Source: Parvibacter caecicola
Lineage (GTDB): Bacteria; Actinomycetota; Coriobacteriia; Coriobacteriales; Eggerthellaceae
Assembly (NCBI RefSeq): GCF_003725335.1
Contig: NZ_QIBY01000001.1
Coordinates: forward strand, 1-64,000
Length of the DNA: 64,000 nt
Direction of reading: 5' to 3'
The notes beneath the pieces were generated by a model. It saw only the letters and a program-made list of their open reading frames with translations, did no database searches and was not told the DNA's origin. This document shows positions 29,138 to 38,482 of the stretch, piece after piece. Each line of letters starts with the position of its first letter. Within the stretch, counting starts at the first letter, position 1. Position numbers and translations under genes: made by a program.

Positions 29138-29398
29138 ATGAGTATCATCGAACCGAAGATCGACGAGTTGTTGGAGCGCTCCGACAACGACCGTTTCCTG
29201 CTGTGCGCCCTGGCCTCCAAGCGCGCCCACGACATCAACGACATGATGCGCGGTCAGCGCGATCGCGCCATCCAGCTGCAGACGGCAGTGGAGATTGCCC
29301 GCGCCGCCGATAAGAAGCCCCTTTCCATGGCGTTCACCGAAGTGGTGCGCGGTGAGGTTTCCTACGATCCTGCTTCCATCGACGTGAAGAATCACTAG
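29138..29398 (+). CDS. rpoZ: RNA polymerase omega subunit
   Basis: This 86-residue protein has the omega core SNDRFLLCALASKRAHDINDM, with the conserved Arg-Ala motif, and EVVRGEVSY near the C-terminus. It helps assemble RNA polymerase around beta prime. It follows gmk by three bases and precedes thiI by two. Confidence 0.93.
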   Translation: MSIIEPKIDELLERSDNDRFLLCALASKRAHDINDMMRGQRDRAIQLQTAVEIARAADKKPLSMAFTEVVRGEVSYDPASIDVKNH

Positions 29399-29400
29399 GA

Positions 29401-30612
29401 ATGGAAGCGTTCCAGCGAATTATCCTGGTTCACTACCACGAGATTGGGCTGAAGGGCCACAATCGCTCAACATTCGAGAAGCGCCTCCAGAAGAATCTTG
29501 AGGCGCTGCTTGTGTTATGGCCCGTTGTCACCGTCCATCGGGTGGCCGGGCGCCTGGTGGTGTTCCTGAAAGAGGGCACATCCTTTGAGGAGGCCTGCGC
29601 GGTAACCGACGCTTTGGTGCTCACCCCGGGGGTGGCGCGGGTGTCGTGCGGCTTCAAGTGCGCCCGCGACATGGAGGTTATCGGACGGGCGGCTCTGGAT
29701 GCCCTGGCGGATGCCGGCCCGTTTGAGACCTTCAAGGTGCACGGCCGCCGCAACCATACCGACTTTCCGGTGGACTCCATGGCCATCAACCGTCAAATCG
29801 GCGAAGTGCTGTGCTTGGCCCATCCGGACAAGCGGGTGCGCATGAAAGACCCGGATGTCACCGTGAACGTGGAAGTGGTGCAGAACGCCGCCTACGTATA
29901 TGCCCGGTCGGTGCGGGGCATCGGCGGTTTGCCGGTGGGCAGCTCCGGCAAAGCGATGTGCCTGCTGTCTTCCGGCATCGATTCGCCGGTGGCGCTGTGG
30001 CGCACCGCCCGGCGCGGGGCCACCTGCGTGGCCGTTACTTTTTCGGGGCGCCCCCAGACGTCGGACGCCGCCGAGTACCTGGTGGACGAGATTTGCCAAG
30101 TGCTGCAGAAAAACGGTTGCGTGGGGCGCCTGTACGTGGTGCCCTTCGGCGATTACCAGCGGGAGATTTCCCTCATGGCGCCCCCGGCTCTGCGCATCAT
30201 CTTGTACCGGCGCCTTATGTTTCGGGTGGCGCAGGCGCTGGCCCGCAAAGAACGGGCCGGGGCGCTGGTGACCGGCGAGAGCCTGGGGCAGGTGGCCTCT
30301 CAGACCATGGAGAACATCGCCTGCACCAATGCCGTGGTGGACCTGCCGGTGTTCCGGCCGCTCATCGGCATGGACAAGTTGGAGATAATCGGCGATGCCC
30401 AGCGGTTGGGTACGTTCGAGATTTCCTCTCAGGACGCGCCGGACTGCTGCACGCTGTTCATGCCCCGGTCTCCGGAAACCCATGCGAAACTGTCCGTGGT
30501 GGAAGAGGCCGAGGCGCAGTTTCCCATCGATGAGTGGGTGGAAGAGCTGGTGGCCTCCGCCGAGCCCCATGATTACGCTTGCCCATCCTACAAGCCACCG
30601 AAAAGCCGATAG
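29401..30612 (+). CDS. thiI: tRNA 4-thiouridine synthase ThiI (no rhodanese domain)
   Basis: This 403-residue enzyme has an N-terminal ferredoxin-like/THUMP region (about 1-165) and a PP-loop adenylation domain with SSGIDSP (190-196). It makes s4U8 in tRNA and can serve thiamine synthesis. The protein ends after the PP-loop domain without the C-terminal rhodanese found in enterobacteria, as is common outside that group. A cysteine desulfurase partner is not in the window. A terminator follows. Confidence 0.93.
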   Translation: MEAFQRIILVHYHEIGLKGHNRSTFEKRLQKNLEALLVLWPVVTVHRVAGRLVVFLKEGTSFEEACAVTDALVLTPGVARVSCGFKCARDMEVIGRAALDALADAGPFETFKVHGRRNHTDFPVDSMAINRQIGEVLCLAHPDKRVRMKDPDVTVNVEVVQNAAYVYARSVRGIGGLPVGSSGKAMCLLSSGIDSPVALWRTARRGATCVAVTFSGRPQTSDAAEYLVDEICQVLQKNGCVGRLYVVPFGDYQREISLMAPPALRIILYRRLMFRVAQALARKERAGALVTGESLGQVASQTMENIACTNAVVDLPVFRPLIGMDKLEIIGDAQRLGTFEISSQDAPDCCTLFMPRSPETHAKLSVVEEAEAQFPIDEWVEELVASAEPHDYACPSYKPPKSR

Positions 30613-30921
30613 CGCCGATCAAGCCATTGATTTGCCCACCGCCCGCTGCTCTTGGGAGCGCGGGCGGTTTTTGTTGCGGCCGTCTGCCGGCCCCGTTTCG
30701 GCGCCTTGGCGTCGAGCAGGGGTGGAACGGCCGTTGAATATCCGGCGAATCGGGGCGGCGCCCATGGCGTCCGGCCGCAGCGCGGGCGCGTCTTTCGTGG
30801 CACGGATTCCGGGAAGGCAGGGGGCGCTTTTGCGGTTGCGCTGCAACCAGGCTGATGGCCGTTTGGCGCCCGGTTGGCGATTGCGGGCGCTAGCCTTTTC
30901 CCAAACGGGAAAGGAGCGGCT
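30613..30921. other. intergenic region between thiI and comEA
   Basis: Apart from the thiI terminator I see no gene or recognisable RNA. The stretch is GC-rich and poor in promoter-like motifs. Long frames on the minus strand through it continue antisense to comEA and are not credible. Confidence 0.5.
30639..30672 (+). terminator. terminator of the mihF-thiI run
   Basis: CCGCCCGC (30639-30646) pairs exactly with GCGGGCGG (30660-30667), with a small inner GCTC/GAGC extension, followed by five T residues. It lies 27 bases after the thiI stop. Confidence 0.85.
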
Positions 30922-31647
30922 GTGGGTTTCATCGACGAAGTCAACCAGATGGATTTGGACAAGCGCCTGCGGGCCAGAGCGCCGCTGGTGGCAGTGGCGG
31001 CGATAGCGGCGATGCTGGTGGCCGCGGTCGGCTTGATGGGGGCCCTGCAGCCGCCGGTGGCGGTGGTGGGGGACGGGGATTTGGCGGCATCTGCGCCGGA
31101 TTCTTCGGCGCCGCCCTCTGGCGATGCGCTGCCCGAGGGCGGGCAGGCGCAAGGGGAGGGGGCGGACGGTTCCGACGGCGCCGAGGATTCGCCCTCCATT
31201 ATGGTGCACGTGGGGGGATGCGTGGCGGTGCCGGGAGTGTACGAGCTTGCGCCCGATGCGCGCCTGGACGATGCGGTGCGGGCGGCCGGCGGCATGACGG
31301 AGGAGGCCGCGCCGGATTCCGTGAACTTGGCGGCGCTTTTGCAGGACGGGCAGCAGGTGATAGTGCCCAGCGCCCGACAGGTAGAGGAGGGGCAGTGGGC
31401 CCAGGGGGGCGCCCCGGGCCAAGGGGAAGGCGGGGAGGCGGGCGGCGCTTCTTCGGGCCCCTTGAACGTCAATCGCGCCACCGCCGAGCAGCTGACGCAG
31501 CTCAACGGCATAGGGGACGCGCTGGCCCGGCGCATCGTGGCCGACCGCGACAAAAACGGGCCGTTCTCAAGCGTTGACGACCTTACGCGGGTTTCCGGAA
31601 TTGGGGAGAAGAAGCTGGAGGGCTTCCGGGACGATGTGTGCGTTTGA
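30922..31647 (+). CDS. comEA: competence protein ComEA (SLBB and helix-hairpin-helix DNA-binding)
   Basis: This 241-residue protein has a membrane anchor near residues 15-38, a Gly/Ser/Asp-rich linker, an SLBB domain (VHVGGCVAVPGVYEL) and two C-terminal helix-hairpin-helix motifs (VNRATAEQLTQLNGIGDALARRI and VSGIGEKKLEGF). ComEA captures DNA outside the membrane for uptake through ComEC. The GTG at 30922 has AAAGGAG upstream. Its end overlaps the comEC start by 14 bases, so the two are translationally coupled. Confidence 0.92.
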   Translation: MGFIDEVNQMDLDKRLRARAPLVAVAAIAAMLVAAVGLMGALQPPVAVVGDGDLAASAPDSSAPPSGDALPEGGQAQGEGADGSDGAEDSPSIMVHVGGCVAVPGVYELAPDARLDDAVRAAGGMTEEAAPDSVNLAALLQDGQQVIVPSARQVEEGQWAQGGAPGQGEGGEAGGASSGPLNVNRATAEQLTQLNGIGDALARRIVADRDKNGPFSSVDDLTRVSGIGEKKLEGFRDDVCV

Positions 31648-33964
31648 GCTTACGGCCGACCTTCGCCGCCGTCCGCTGCGCCCCGCCCTTCCCCCCTTGC
31701 TGCTGATGGCCCTGGGCTTATGGGCCGCTGCCGCGGCAGCCTTCTCTGCGGGGCAGGAAACCGCGCCGCCGCTTGCCCCGCCCTTTGCGGCGGGCACGGC
31801 GCTGGCCGTTAGCGCTGCGGTTTTCGCCGCGAAGTTCCGCCGAATGTGGCCCTGGGCGCTGGTGGGTGCCGGTTTGGGGCTGATGCTGGGCTGTGCGGGG
31901 GCGGTGCAGGTGCATGGGGCGGCGGATTGGCTGGACGGGGAGACGGTTGCCTGCGAAGTGGAGCTTTTGGGGGACGCGACGGAGGGCGGTTACGGTTACA
32001 GCGCTCCGGCGGCGGCGACGGTGGAGGGACGCACGGTGAAGGTGCGCCTCACTGGCTTGGAGGAGCCGGTTTTCTGCGGCCAGCGGCTCTGCGGCCATTT
32101 CTCGTTCGCCCGGCCTTCCCCTGCAGCGGCCGCCTTCTATTGGCAAAACGGCTTCGCCCTGCGGGCGTTGGCCGACGATTTCCAGCCAAGCGAGGCCCCG
32201 GCGCCGAAAGGGTGGCTCATGGCGTTGCGCCAACGGGCCATCGAGGGCATCAGCGGCAGCGGCGCCCCCGGCGCCTCCCTCATTGTGGCGCTGGCCTGCG
32301 GGTGGCGGCCGGGCATCGCGGCAGAGGGGGCCTACGACCAGTTCAAATGGTCGGGCACTGCCCACTTGGTAGCGGTTTCGGGGGCCCATCTGGCTTTGGT
32401 GGCATTTGCCGTCGAGGCGCTGGCGAAGCGGGCCCGTTTGGGGCGGAAGGCGCGCACGGCCCTTCTATGCCTTTTGGTTGCGGTGTACGTGCTGTTCGCC
32501 GGCATGCCGGTTTCGGCGCTGCGATCGGCCTTCATGGTGGTGGCCGCCCTGCTGGCGGCCCTCGCCAAGCGGCGCGGCGCATCCCTCAACGCGCTGGGGA
32601 TATGCGTTCTGGCCTTTGTGGCGCTGGAGCCCTCTTGCGCGCTTTCGGTGTCCTTCGCGCTCTCGGCCGGCTCCACGCTGGGCATCTTGCTGTTCTCCCA
32701 GAAGATTGCCTCCTGGTTCTGGTTCGTGCCGGAGCGCTTCTCCGAGGTGCTGGTGGCTCCGGTGGCTCTCACCCTGTCGTCCCAAATTGCAACCTTGCCT
32801 CTTGGATGCGCCTTGTTCTCCCAGTTCAGCACAGTGGCGCTGCCCTGCAACGTGTTGGCGGCTCCCTTGTTCGCGCCCGCGGTGATGGGCAGTTTGGCCT
32901 GCGCTGTGGCGGTGGCGCTGGCGCCGGCCGCAGCGCCGCTGTGCTGGTTGGCGGCTGCGGCCTGCACTCCGCTGCGGTGGCTGGTGGGGCTCTTCTCCGC
33001 TGTGCCGGGGGCCTGCGTTGCGGTTGACGTGGCGGTAGTGCCGGCGCTCGCCCTGTCGCTGTGCCTGGCCGCGATCCTTTACGGCTGCTGGCGCTGGGTA
33101 ACGGGGCGGGTCGCCCTTGCGGCTGCAGCGGGTGCTTCCTTGGCGGTTGGGGCGGTTCTCTTCGCTCTTCCCCTGTTTACGCCCCCGCAGCTGGCAATGC
33201 TGGACGTGGGGCAGGGGGATGCGCTGCTTGTGGCAAGCCGGGGCCGCAACGTGCTGGTGGACACGGGCCAGGAAGACCGAATGCTGTTGGCCGCCCTGGC
33301 CCGCCACAACGTGCGGCATTTGGATGCGGTGGTGGTAACCCACAGCGACCGGGATCATTACGGGTCGCTGCCCGCCTTGCACCCCTATGTGGCCGTGGAA
33401 GCGGTGTACGCCCACGAAGGGGTGCTTGCCTGCCCGTGCGAAAACTGTGGGCTTTTCCGCGAGGCCGCTCAACAGCTGGGTTGCGAGGTGCGGGGGCTCA
33501 AGGCGGGGGACGCGATGCAGGTGGGGGATGTGACGCTCGAGGTGGTGGGGCCGCTGGAGTTTGCCAGCAGCGGGGGAAACGACGACAGCCTGTGCCTTTT
33601 GGGCACCGCCCCTGCGCGCCGAGCAGACGGCTGGCGCTTCCTTCTTACCGGGGACGCGGAGGCCCAGCCGCTCGCCAAGGCGCTTGCGGCCTTCGACGTC
33701 GGGAATCTGGACCTGGTGAAAGTGGGCCACCATGGCTCGAAGAACGCCCTTTCCGCGCCCATTCTGGAAGCGACGGCGCCAGAAGTGGGCCTTATCAGCG
33801 TGGGCGAGGGCAACAGCTACGGCCATCCGCACCCCTCCACTCTTCAGCTGCTGGAAGAAGCGGGGGCGCAGGTGCTGCGCACCGATGTGTGCGGAGACGT
33901 GACCGCTTCGTTTTCGCCGCAGCGCATCGAGCTGCGCATCCAGCAAGCCGGCGGCCCGGAATAG
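31634..33964 (+). CDS. comEC: DNA uptake channel ComEC/Rec2
   Basis: This 776-residue membrane protein has an N-terminal ComEC domain, a central multi-helix Competence domain (from about residue 215, KWSGTAHLVAVSGAHLALVA) and a C-terminal metallo-beta-lactamase-like domain (MLDVGQGDALLV, HSDRDHYGSL, HHGSKNALS). It carries single-stranded DNA across the membrane. With comEA it indicates at least ancestral natural transformation; no pilus genes are in the window. The ATG at 31634 lies inside comEA. An earlier in-frame ATG would only extend the overlap. Confidence 0.92.
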   Translation: MCAFELTADLRRRPLRPALPPLLLMALGLWAAAAAAFSAGQETAPPLAPPFAAGTALAVSAAVFAAKFRRMWPWALVGAGLGLMLGCAGAVQVHGAADWLDGETVACEVELLGDATEGGYGYSAPAAATVEGRTVKVRLTGLEEPVFCGQRLCGHFSFARPSPAAAAFYWQNGFALRALADDFQPSEAPAPKGWLMALRQRAIEGISGSGAPGASLIVALACGWRPGIAAEGAYDQFKWSGTAHLVAVSGAHLALVAFAVEALAKRARLGRKARTALLCLLVAVYVLFAGMPVSALRSAFMVVAALLAALAKRRGASLNALGICVLAFVALEPSCALSVSFALSAGSTLGILLFSQKIASWFWFVPERFSEVLVAPVALTLSSQIATLPLGCALFSQFSTVALPCNVLAAPLFAPAVMGSLACAVAVALAPAAAPLCWLAAAACTPLRWLVGLFSAVPGACVAVDVAVVPALALSLCLAAILYGCWRWVTGRVALAAAAGASLAVGAVLFALPLFTPPQLAMLDVGQGDALLVASRGRNVLVDTGQEDRMLLAALARHNVRHLDAVVVTHSDRDHYGSLPALHPYVAVEAVYAHEGVLACPCENCGLFREAAQQLGCEVRGLKAGDAMQVGDVTLEVVGPLEFASSGGNDDSLCLLGTAPARRADGWRFLLTGDAEAQPLAKALAAFDVGNLDLVKVGHHGSKNALSAPILEATAPEVGLISVGEGNSYGHPHPSTLQLLEEAGAQVLRTDVCGDVTASFSPQRIELRIQQAGGPE

Positions 33965-34000
33965 GTTTCCCCGCCGTCCTTAGGCCCCGATAGCGCTAAA

Positions 34001-34981
34001 ATGACCGTCATGGCAAATGCGAAACAAACACAACCGCTCCTTCCGGCTTACCTGCTGGTGGGGGAAGACGCCCTGAAACGGGAAGCGGTGCTGAAGCGCC
34101 TCACTGTGCGCTGCGCCCAGCTGGGGGACCTCTCGTTCAATTCCGACGATTTGGACGGCGCCACCGCGAGCGGCGAGGCCATTGTGGCCTCCTGCAACAC
34201 GGTGCCCTTCGCCAGCGACATCCGCATGGTGGTGGTGAAAAACGCCGGCAAGTTGCGCGCGGCGGACGCCGAGAAGGTGGTGGCTTACCTCAAATCCCCC
34301 AGCCCCACCACGGTGTTGGCGATGGATGCCGAAAAGCTTGCCAAGAACACCAAGCTGTACAAGGCCTTCGCGGCGGTGGGAAAGGACGCGGTAATCGACT
34401 GCGCCCCGCCCAAGCGCAAAGATCTGCCGGCAAAAGTGAGGGCCATGGCCATGAACCACGGCGCCACCATCACCCCCGGTGCCGCCAACGCATTGGTGGA
34501 TTTGGTGGGCGAGGACACGGTGCGGCTGGACGGCGAGCTGAAGAAGATTGCGCTGGCCCATCGCGGCACCGAGCCCATTGGCGAAAACGAAGTGCTCTCC
34601 ATGGTGGCCCGTACCTCCGAGGTGAAGCCGTGGGAATTCGACGGCGCCTTCATGGCGCGCGACTTGAAGCGGGCCATGCTGCTGCTTTCCCGCATGCCCT
34701 CCGTTTCCCCCCATGCGCTGCTGCCCCGCTGCGTGAATTGCCTGCGGGAGCTGATGGCCACCCAAGCGGTGATGGGCCGCGGCGGCGCGGCCGCCGTGGC
34801 GGCCGCCCTTAAGAAACAGGAGTGGCAGGTGAAAAGCCACCCTCAGTACGCCCGCCGCTTCACCCCCGAAGAGTTACGCCACGCGGTGCAAACCTCCTGC
34901 GAAGCAGAACGGCGCATGAAAAGCGGCGCCGATGCCATGGGCGCCTTCGTGGAGTGGCTCACCCAAACCCTGAGCCGCTAA
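34001..34981 (+). CDS. holA: DNA polymerase III delta subunit
   Basis: This 326-residue clamp-loader subunit has the HolA N-terminal domain (YLLVGEDALKREAVLKRL), VVVKNAGKLRAADAEKV and the C-terminal collar helices (ELMATQAVMGRGG). A -10-like TAAAAT (33997-34002) overlaps the first ATG. The in-frame ATG at 34010 sits where transcription would begin, so the mRNA may be leaderless and the protein three residues shorter. No ribosome site is seen. comEC and holA are adjacent, as in many bacteria. Confidence 0.9.
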   Translation: MTVMANAKQTQPLLPAYLLVGEDALKREAVLKRLTVRCAQLGDLSFNSDDLDGATASGEAIVASCNTVPFASDIRMVVVKNAGKLRAADAEKVVAYLKSPSPTTVLAMDAEKLAKNTKLYKAFAAVGKDAVIDCAPPKRKDLPAKVRAMAMNHGATITPGAANALVDLVGEDTVRLDGELKKIALAHRGTEPIGENEVLSMVARTSEVKPWEFDGAFMARDLKRAMLLLSRMPSVSPHALLPRCVNCLRELMATQAVMGRGGAAAVAAALKKQEWQVKSHPQYARRFTPEELRHAVQTSCEAERRMKSGADAMGAFVEWLTQTLSR

Positions 34982-35054
34982 AGCGCGTCGAAGGAGGCGT
35001 TCGTTTTTTGGCATGCGGCACTGTATATCTTTGCCGCGACCCCGCTGAGCTCTT

Positions 35055-35165
35055 GGGTGGTCGGGCATGCTCCCACCGAGCGAGTTCCGCACGACGCGAA
35101 AGTGCCCGTGGCACTTTCGCCAAAGCAGGACTGTTTGAGCGAATGGGGGGTATGCCCGACCACCC
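35055..35165. repeat. nested palindromic element, copy 1
   Basis: An outer 14-bp inverted repeat (GGGTGGTCGGGCAT at 35055-35068, complement at 35152-35165) encloses an 11-bp hairpin (GCGAAAGTGCC, loop CGT, complement, 35096-35120). The 108-base element is the reverse complement of a close copy at 38512-38619. It lies between the convergent holA and rpsT genes. Confidence 0.85.
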
Positions 35166-35218
35166 CACCCGGAGAGCTACAACTTTGCACGCGCTAAAGA
35201 TAAACGTCCCCTCGGCAC

Positions 35219-35250
35219 AAAAAAAACGACCCGCCGGTTGGCGGGTCGTT
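35219..35250 (-). terminator. terminator of rpsT
   Basis: Read on the minus strand, a perfect 10-bp stem ACGACCCGCC with its complement and an AACC loop is followed by eight T residues. It begins 22 bases after the rpsT stop. Confidence 0.92.
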
Positions 35251-35271
35251 TGTGTTCGTTGGAGGCGAAAG

Positions 35272-35796
35272 CTATTCAGCGGCTTCCTCGGCAGGGGCCT
35301 CGGTCTCTTCAGCAGCGGCAGCCTCCGCCTCGGCCTTGGCGGCGGCAGCGGCTTCCTTGGCCTTGCGGTCGGCGGCCTTCTTCTCTTCCTTCAGCTGCTT
35401 CTCGCGGCGCTTGGCCTTCTCGGCGGAAGCCTTCTCCAGGGCGGCCTTGCGCTCGGCCTTGGCAGCGGCCTTCTTCGAGCCGGTCTTCTGGGCCTTGGGC
35501 TCGGCCTTCTTGTAGGCGGCGATGTCCTCGGCGGTGGCAACGGTGTTGGCCAGGGCCATGATGCCGCTTTTGCGGTTGGCGGCCTGGTTCTTGTGGATGA
35601 CGCCCTTGCTGGCGGCCTTGTCCATCAGGCGGCAAGCGTGGCAGGCGGCGGCGTAAGCCTCGGCGCCGTTGCCCTCGGCCACCGCTTCGCGCACGCGGCG
35701 CACGGCGGTCTTCAGCTCGCTCTTCACCGCGCGGTTTCGCATGCGGCGCTTCTCATTGGTGATGATGCGCTTCTTCTGAGATTTGATGTTAGCCAT
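35272..35796 (-). CDS. rpsT: 30S ribosomal protein S20 with long Ala/Lys/Glu C-terminal extension
   Basis: Residues 1-87 are a normal S20 ([21 protein letters not shown] to [13 protein letters not shown]), a helical protein that binds the 5' domain of 16S rRNA. The protein continues to 174 residues. The extra segment changes from Lys/Arg-rich (about 95-145, [17 protein letters not shown]) to Ala/Glu-rich (about 146-174, ending EAPAEEAAE) and probably forms one charged helix. Codon use in the tail stays like the core, which argues against a frameshift. GGAAGAG precedes the start. Confidence 0.93.
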   Translation of the reverse strand: MANIKSQKKRIITNEKRRMRNRAVKSELKTAVRRVREAVAEGNGAEAYAAACHACRLMDKAASKGVIHKNQAANRKSGIMALANTVATAEDIAAYKKAEPKAQKTGSKKAAAKAERKAALEKASAEKAKRREKQLKEEKKAADRKAKEAAAAAKAEAEAAAAEETEAPAEEAAE

Positions 35797-36212
35797 TTCT
35801 CTTCCTTTTCTTGCGGGCCCTCGCGGGCGGGTTGGTCATCGTTGGCACGATGGGGCATGCTCGCGATTCCGCGCGAGACGCATGAGCGATGATTTCGTGG
35901 AAGGAAAAGAGACGAAGGCGAAGCGGTGTCTGCTTTGGCCCGGTTGGGCACTGCGGCCGCGGCCCGGAGGCAGGCGAACCTTGCAGGTGGAAGCGGTCAG
36001 GATTTTTCCGCCTCAGCGAGCGCCTTCACGCTCTTTTCCAGCCGTCCCATCTTTCGCGCAGCCTTGTCTGCAGATTGGCGATGAATTCATCGCGCATACG
36101 TACCGCTGGAATCACAATGCGATAGAATACCAAAGATTCGCGCTGCTGCGCAAAGTTTTTTCCAAACCTCCTTAAACGGGGGTTTGATTTCGCGAAAGGG
36201 AAGGAGCCTTTT
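35797..36212. other. 416-base gene-free divergent region
   Basis: This stretch holds the leaders of rpsT (minus) and the CXXCH lipoprotein (plus). CATCGT-TGGC-ACGATG (35838-35853) is a small perfect hairpin in the rpsT leader. A TAGAAT box (36123-36128) may serve the lipoprotein gene. I looked for an SRP RNA, tmRNA, tRNA or RNase P signature and found none. Confidence 0.5.
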
Positions 36213-36653
36213 GTGGCACCACTCAAGAAACTCATCGCCGCATCCGCCGTGTGCGCCCTGGCCGCACTGACCTTGGCCGGTTGCGGCAGCGGCGGCCATC
36301 AGGTAATCGCCTCGAACGAGGCCTGCTCCAACTGCCACTCTAGCGAGAAACCCCAGTTCGATGTGGCCCGGCCCACTGCTGGCGAAATCGTGGAATGCGC
36401 TCCGGGCACTCAGGTGAACGTGGCTACCGGCGGTAATACGGCGGTGCTCTGCAGCGTCATCTTCACCTCTGAAGACGGCGGCAGCTTCGTGCCGGTGATG
36501 GCCTCGAACCTTGGCAGCGCCGACACCTCCTTCACGGCCCAGGAGGGCGTGTGGGCGGTAGTGGCCGACGAGGGCGACGCCTCCCATGGCGTGGTTCTGG
36601 TGGTGAATCCCGGCACCGCTGCAGACGGCGCCGAAGTGAACATTCAGCTGTAA
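36213..36653 (+). CDS. small lipoprotein with one CXXCH haem-c-type motif
   Basis: This 146-residue protein has a lipoprotein signal with lipobox LAGC (C24), so it is probably anchored outside the membrane. CSNCH (38-42) follows, matching the haem c attachment motif. The rest is a beta-rich region (about 45-146) without a second CXXCH or a recognised axial-ligand motif. It could be a monohaem cytochrome or a plain lipoprotein with a chance CXXCH; I do not recognise the family. The GTG start has GGAAGGAG upstream. lepA follows 26 bases later. Confidence 0.7.
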   Translation: MAPLKKLIAASAVCALAALTLAGCGSGGHQVIASNEACSNCHSSEKPQFDVARPTAGEIVECAPGTQVNVATGGNTAVLCSVIFTSEDGGSFVPVMASNLGSADTSFTAQEGVWAVVADEGDASHGVVLVVNPGTAADGAEVNIQL

Positions 36654-36679
36654 CTGAGCCAGGAGCATTGCATTTACCT

Positions 36680-38482
36680 ATGACCGATCTTTCCCATATC
36701 CGCAATTTTTCGATTATCGCCCACATCGACCACGGTAAGTCCACCATTTCCGATCGCATTTTGGAAATGACCGGCACGGTGGCCAAGCGCGACATGCAGG
36801 CGCAGCTGTTGGACTCCATGGACATCGAACGCGAACGCGGCATCACCATCAAAAGCCAGGCGGTGCGGGTGAACTATACCGCCGACGATGGGGAGACCTA
36901 CCAGTTCAACCTCATCGACACCCCCGGCCATGTGGACTTCACCTACGAGGTGTCCCGCAGCCTGGCCGCTTGCGACGGGGCAGTGCTGGTGGTGGATGCC
37001 ACCCAGGGGGTGGAGGCGCAGACGGTGGCCAACGCCATGCTGGCCATGAACGCCAACCTGGAGATCATTCCCTTCATCAACAAGATAGATCTGCCGGCCG
37101 CCGAGCCGGAACGCGTCAAGGGCGAGATCGAGGACGGCCTGGCCATTCCCGCCGATGATGCGGTGCTGGGTTCGGGCAAGACCGGCGATGGCATCCACGA
37201 GCTGCTGGAGGCGGTGGTGTACAACATCCCGGCTCCCACTGGCAACACGGAAGCCCCGTTGCGGGCGCTCATTTTCGACAGCTACTTCGACGCCTACCGC
37301 GGTGTGGTGGCCCTGGTGCGCGTGGTGGACGGTTGCATGAAGAAGGGCGACCGCATCCGCATGATAGCCACCAAGACCGAAACCCAGGTGGAGGAAGTGG
37401 GGGCGCGCCACCCGCAGGAGACGGCGCTGCCGTCGCTTTCCACCGGCGAGGTGGGGTATCTGGTGACCGGCCTCAAGGATGTGAGCCAGGTGAAGGTGGG
37501 CGACACCATTACGCTGGCGCAAGGGGGCGTGGACGAGCCGCTTCCCGGTTACCGCGAGGCCAAGCCCATGGTGTTCACCGGCCTGTTTCCCATCGAGGGC
37601 GATCAGTACGAGCCCCTGAAAGAGGCGTTGGAGAAGCTGTCGCTGAACGACCCGGCCCTGGTGTGGGAGCCGGAAACCTCCCATGCGCTGGGGTTCGGCT
37701 TCCGTGTGGGCTTCTTGGGGCTTTTGCACATGGAGGTGATCAAGGAGCGGCTTGAACGGGAGTTCGGCCTGGACCTTCTGGCCACTGCCCCTTCGGTGGA
37801 ATACCACGTGTACATGAAGGGCGGCGCCATGGTGTCGCTCCATTCGCCCCAGGAAATGCCCGATCCCGGCTCCATCGAGCGGGTGGAGGAGCCCTACTTG
37901 AAGGCGAAGATCCTCATTCCCCCCGATTACGTGGGGGCGGTGATGGACCTCACGGTGGCCCGCCGCGGCACCTTCGTCACCATGAACTACCTCTCCCAGA
38001 CCACCGTCGAGATGTTGTGGGAGATTCCGCTTTCCGAGTTGATCATGGACTTCTTCGACAAGCTGAAGTCCAACACCAAAGGCTATGCCAGCCTGGATTA
38101 CGATTTCCTGGGCTATAAGCCTTCCGACCTGGTGAAACTGGATATCCTGCTGTCCGGCAAGCCCATCGACGCGCTCTCGTTCATCGTGCACAAAGACAAG
38201 GCCTACGACCGCGGCCGCGTGCTGTGCGACAAGCTGAAGGAGATCATTCCGCGCCAGATGTTCGAGGTGCCCATTCAGGCGGCCATCGGCGGGCGTGTGC
38301 TGGCGCGGCAAACGGTGAAGGCGAAGCGTAAGGATGTACTGGCGAAGTGCTACGGCGGCGATATCACCCGCAAGCGCAAGCTTTTGGAGAAGCAGAAGGC
38401 GGGCAAGAAGCGCATGAAGGCCATCGGTAACGTTGAAGTGCCGCAGGAGGCATTTATGGCGATTTTGAAAGTTGATGAGTAG
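36680..38482 (+). CDS. lepA: elongation factor 4 (LepA)
   Basis: This 600-residue translational GTPase has G1 AHIDHGKS, G3 DTPGH and G4 NKID, and the LepA-specific C-terminal domain ([22 protein letters not shown]). EF4 acts on stalled or back-slipping ribosomes and in initiation. The ATG at 36680 gives the family N-terminus [19 protein letters not shown]. The AGGAG at 36661 is 14 bases away, and an in-frame TTG at 36668 is too close to it. A nested palindrome lies directly after the stop. Confidence 0.96.
   Translation: MTDLSHIRNFSIIAHIDHGKSTISDRILEMTGTVAKRDMQAQLLDSMDIERERGITIKSQAVRVNYTADDGETYQFNLIDTPGHVDFTYEVSRSLAACDGAVLVVDATQGVEAQTVANAMLAMNANLEIIPFINKIDLPAAEPERVKGEIEDGLAIPADDAVLGSGKTGDGIHELLEAVVYNIPAPTGNTEAPLRALIFDSYFDAYRGVVALVRVVDGCMKKGDRIRMIATKTETQVEEVGARHPQETALPSLSTGEVGYLVTGLKDVSQVKVGDTITLAQGGVDEPLPGYREAKPMVFTGLFPIEGDQYEPLKEALEKLSLNDPALVWEPETSHALGFGFRVGFLGLLHMEVIKERLEREFGLDLLATAPSVEYHVYMKGGAMVSLHSPQEMPDPGSIERVEEPYLKAKILIPPDYVGAVMDLTVARRGTFVTMNYLSQTTVEMLWEIPLSELIMDFFDKLKSNTKGYASLDYDFLGYKPSDLVKLDILLSGKPIDALSFIVHKDKAYDRGRVLCDKLKEIIPRQMFEVPIQAAIGGRVLARQTVKAKRKDVLAKCYGGDITRKRKLLEKQKAGKKRMKAIGNVEVPQEAFMAILKVDE

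Noticed and set aside
30588-31553. Minus-strand frame opposite comEA
   Set aside because: The sense strand encodes a complete ComEA with SLBB and helix-hairpin-helix motifs; the antisense product is low-complexity Ser/Pro/Ala.
34822-35892. Plus-strand frame running from inside holA through rpsT antisense
   Set aside because: It crosses the nested palindrome and the rpsT terminator and gives a Gly/Leu-rich product typical of antisense Ala/Lys codons.
35797-36212. Possible structural RNA in the rpsT-lipoprotein gap
   Set aside because: No SRP RNA GGAAG core, tmRNA tag, tRNA cloverleaf or RNase P motif could be found; only small hairpins are seen.
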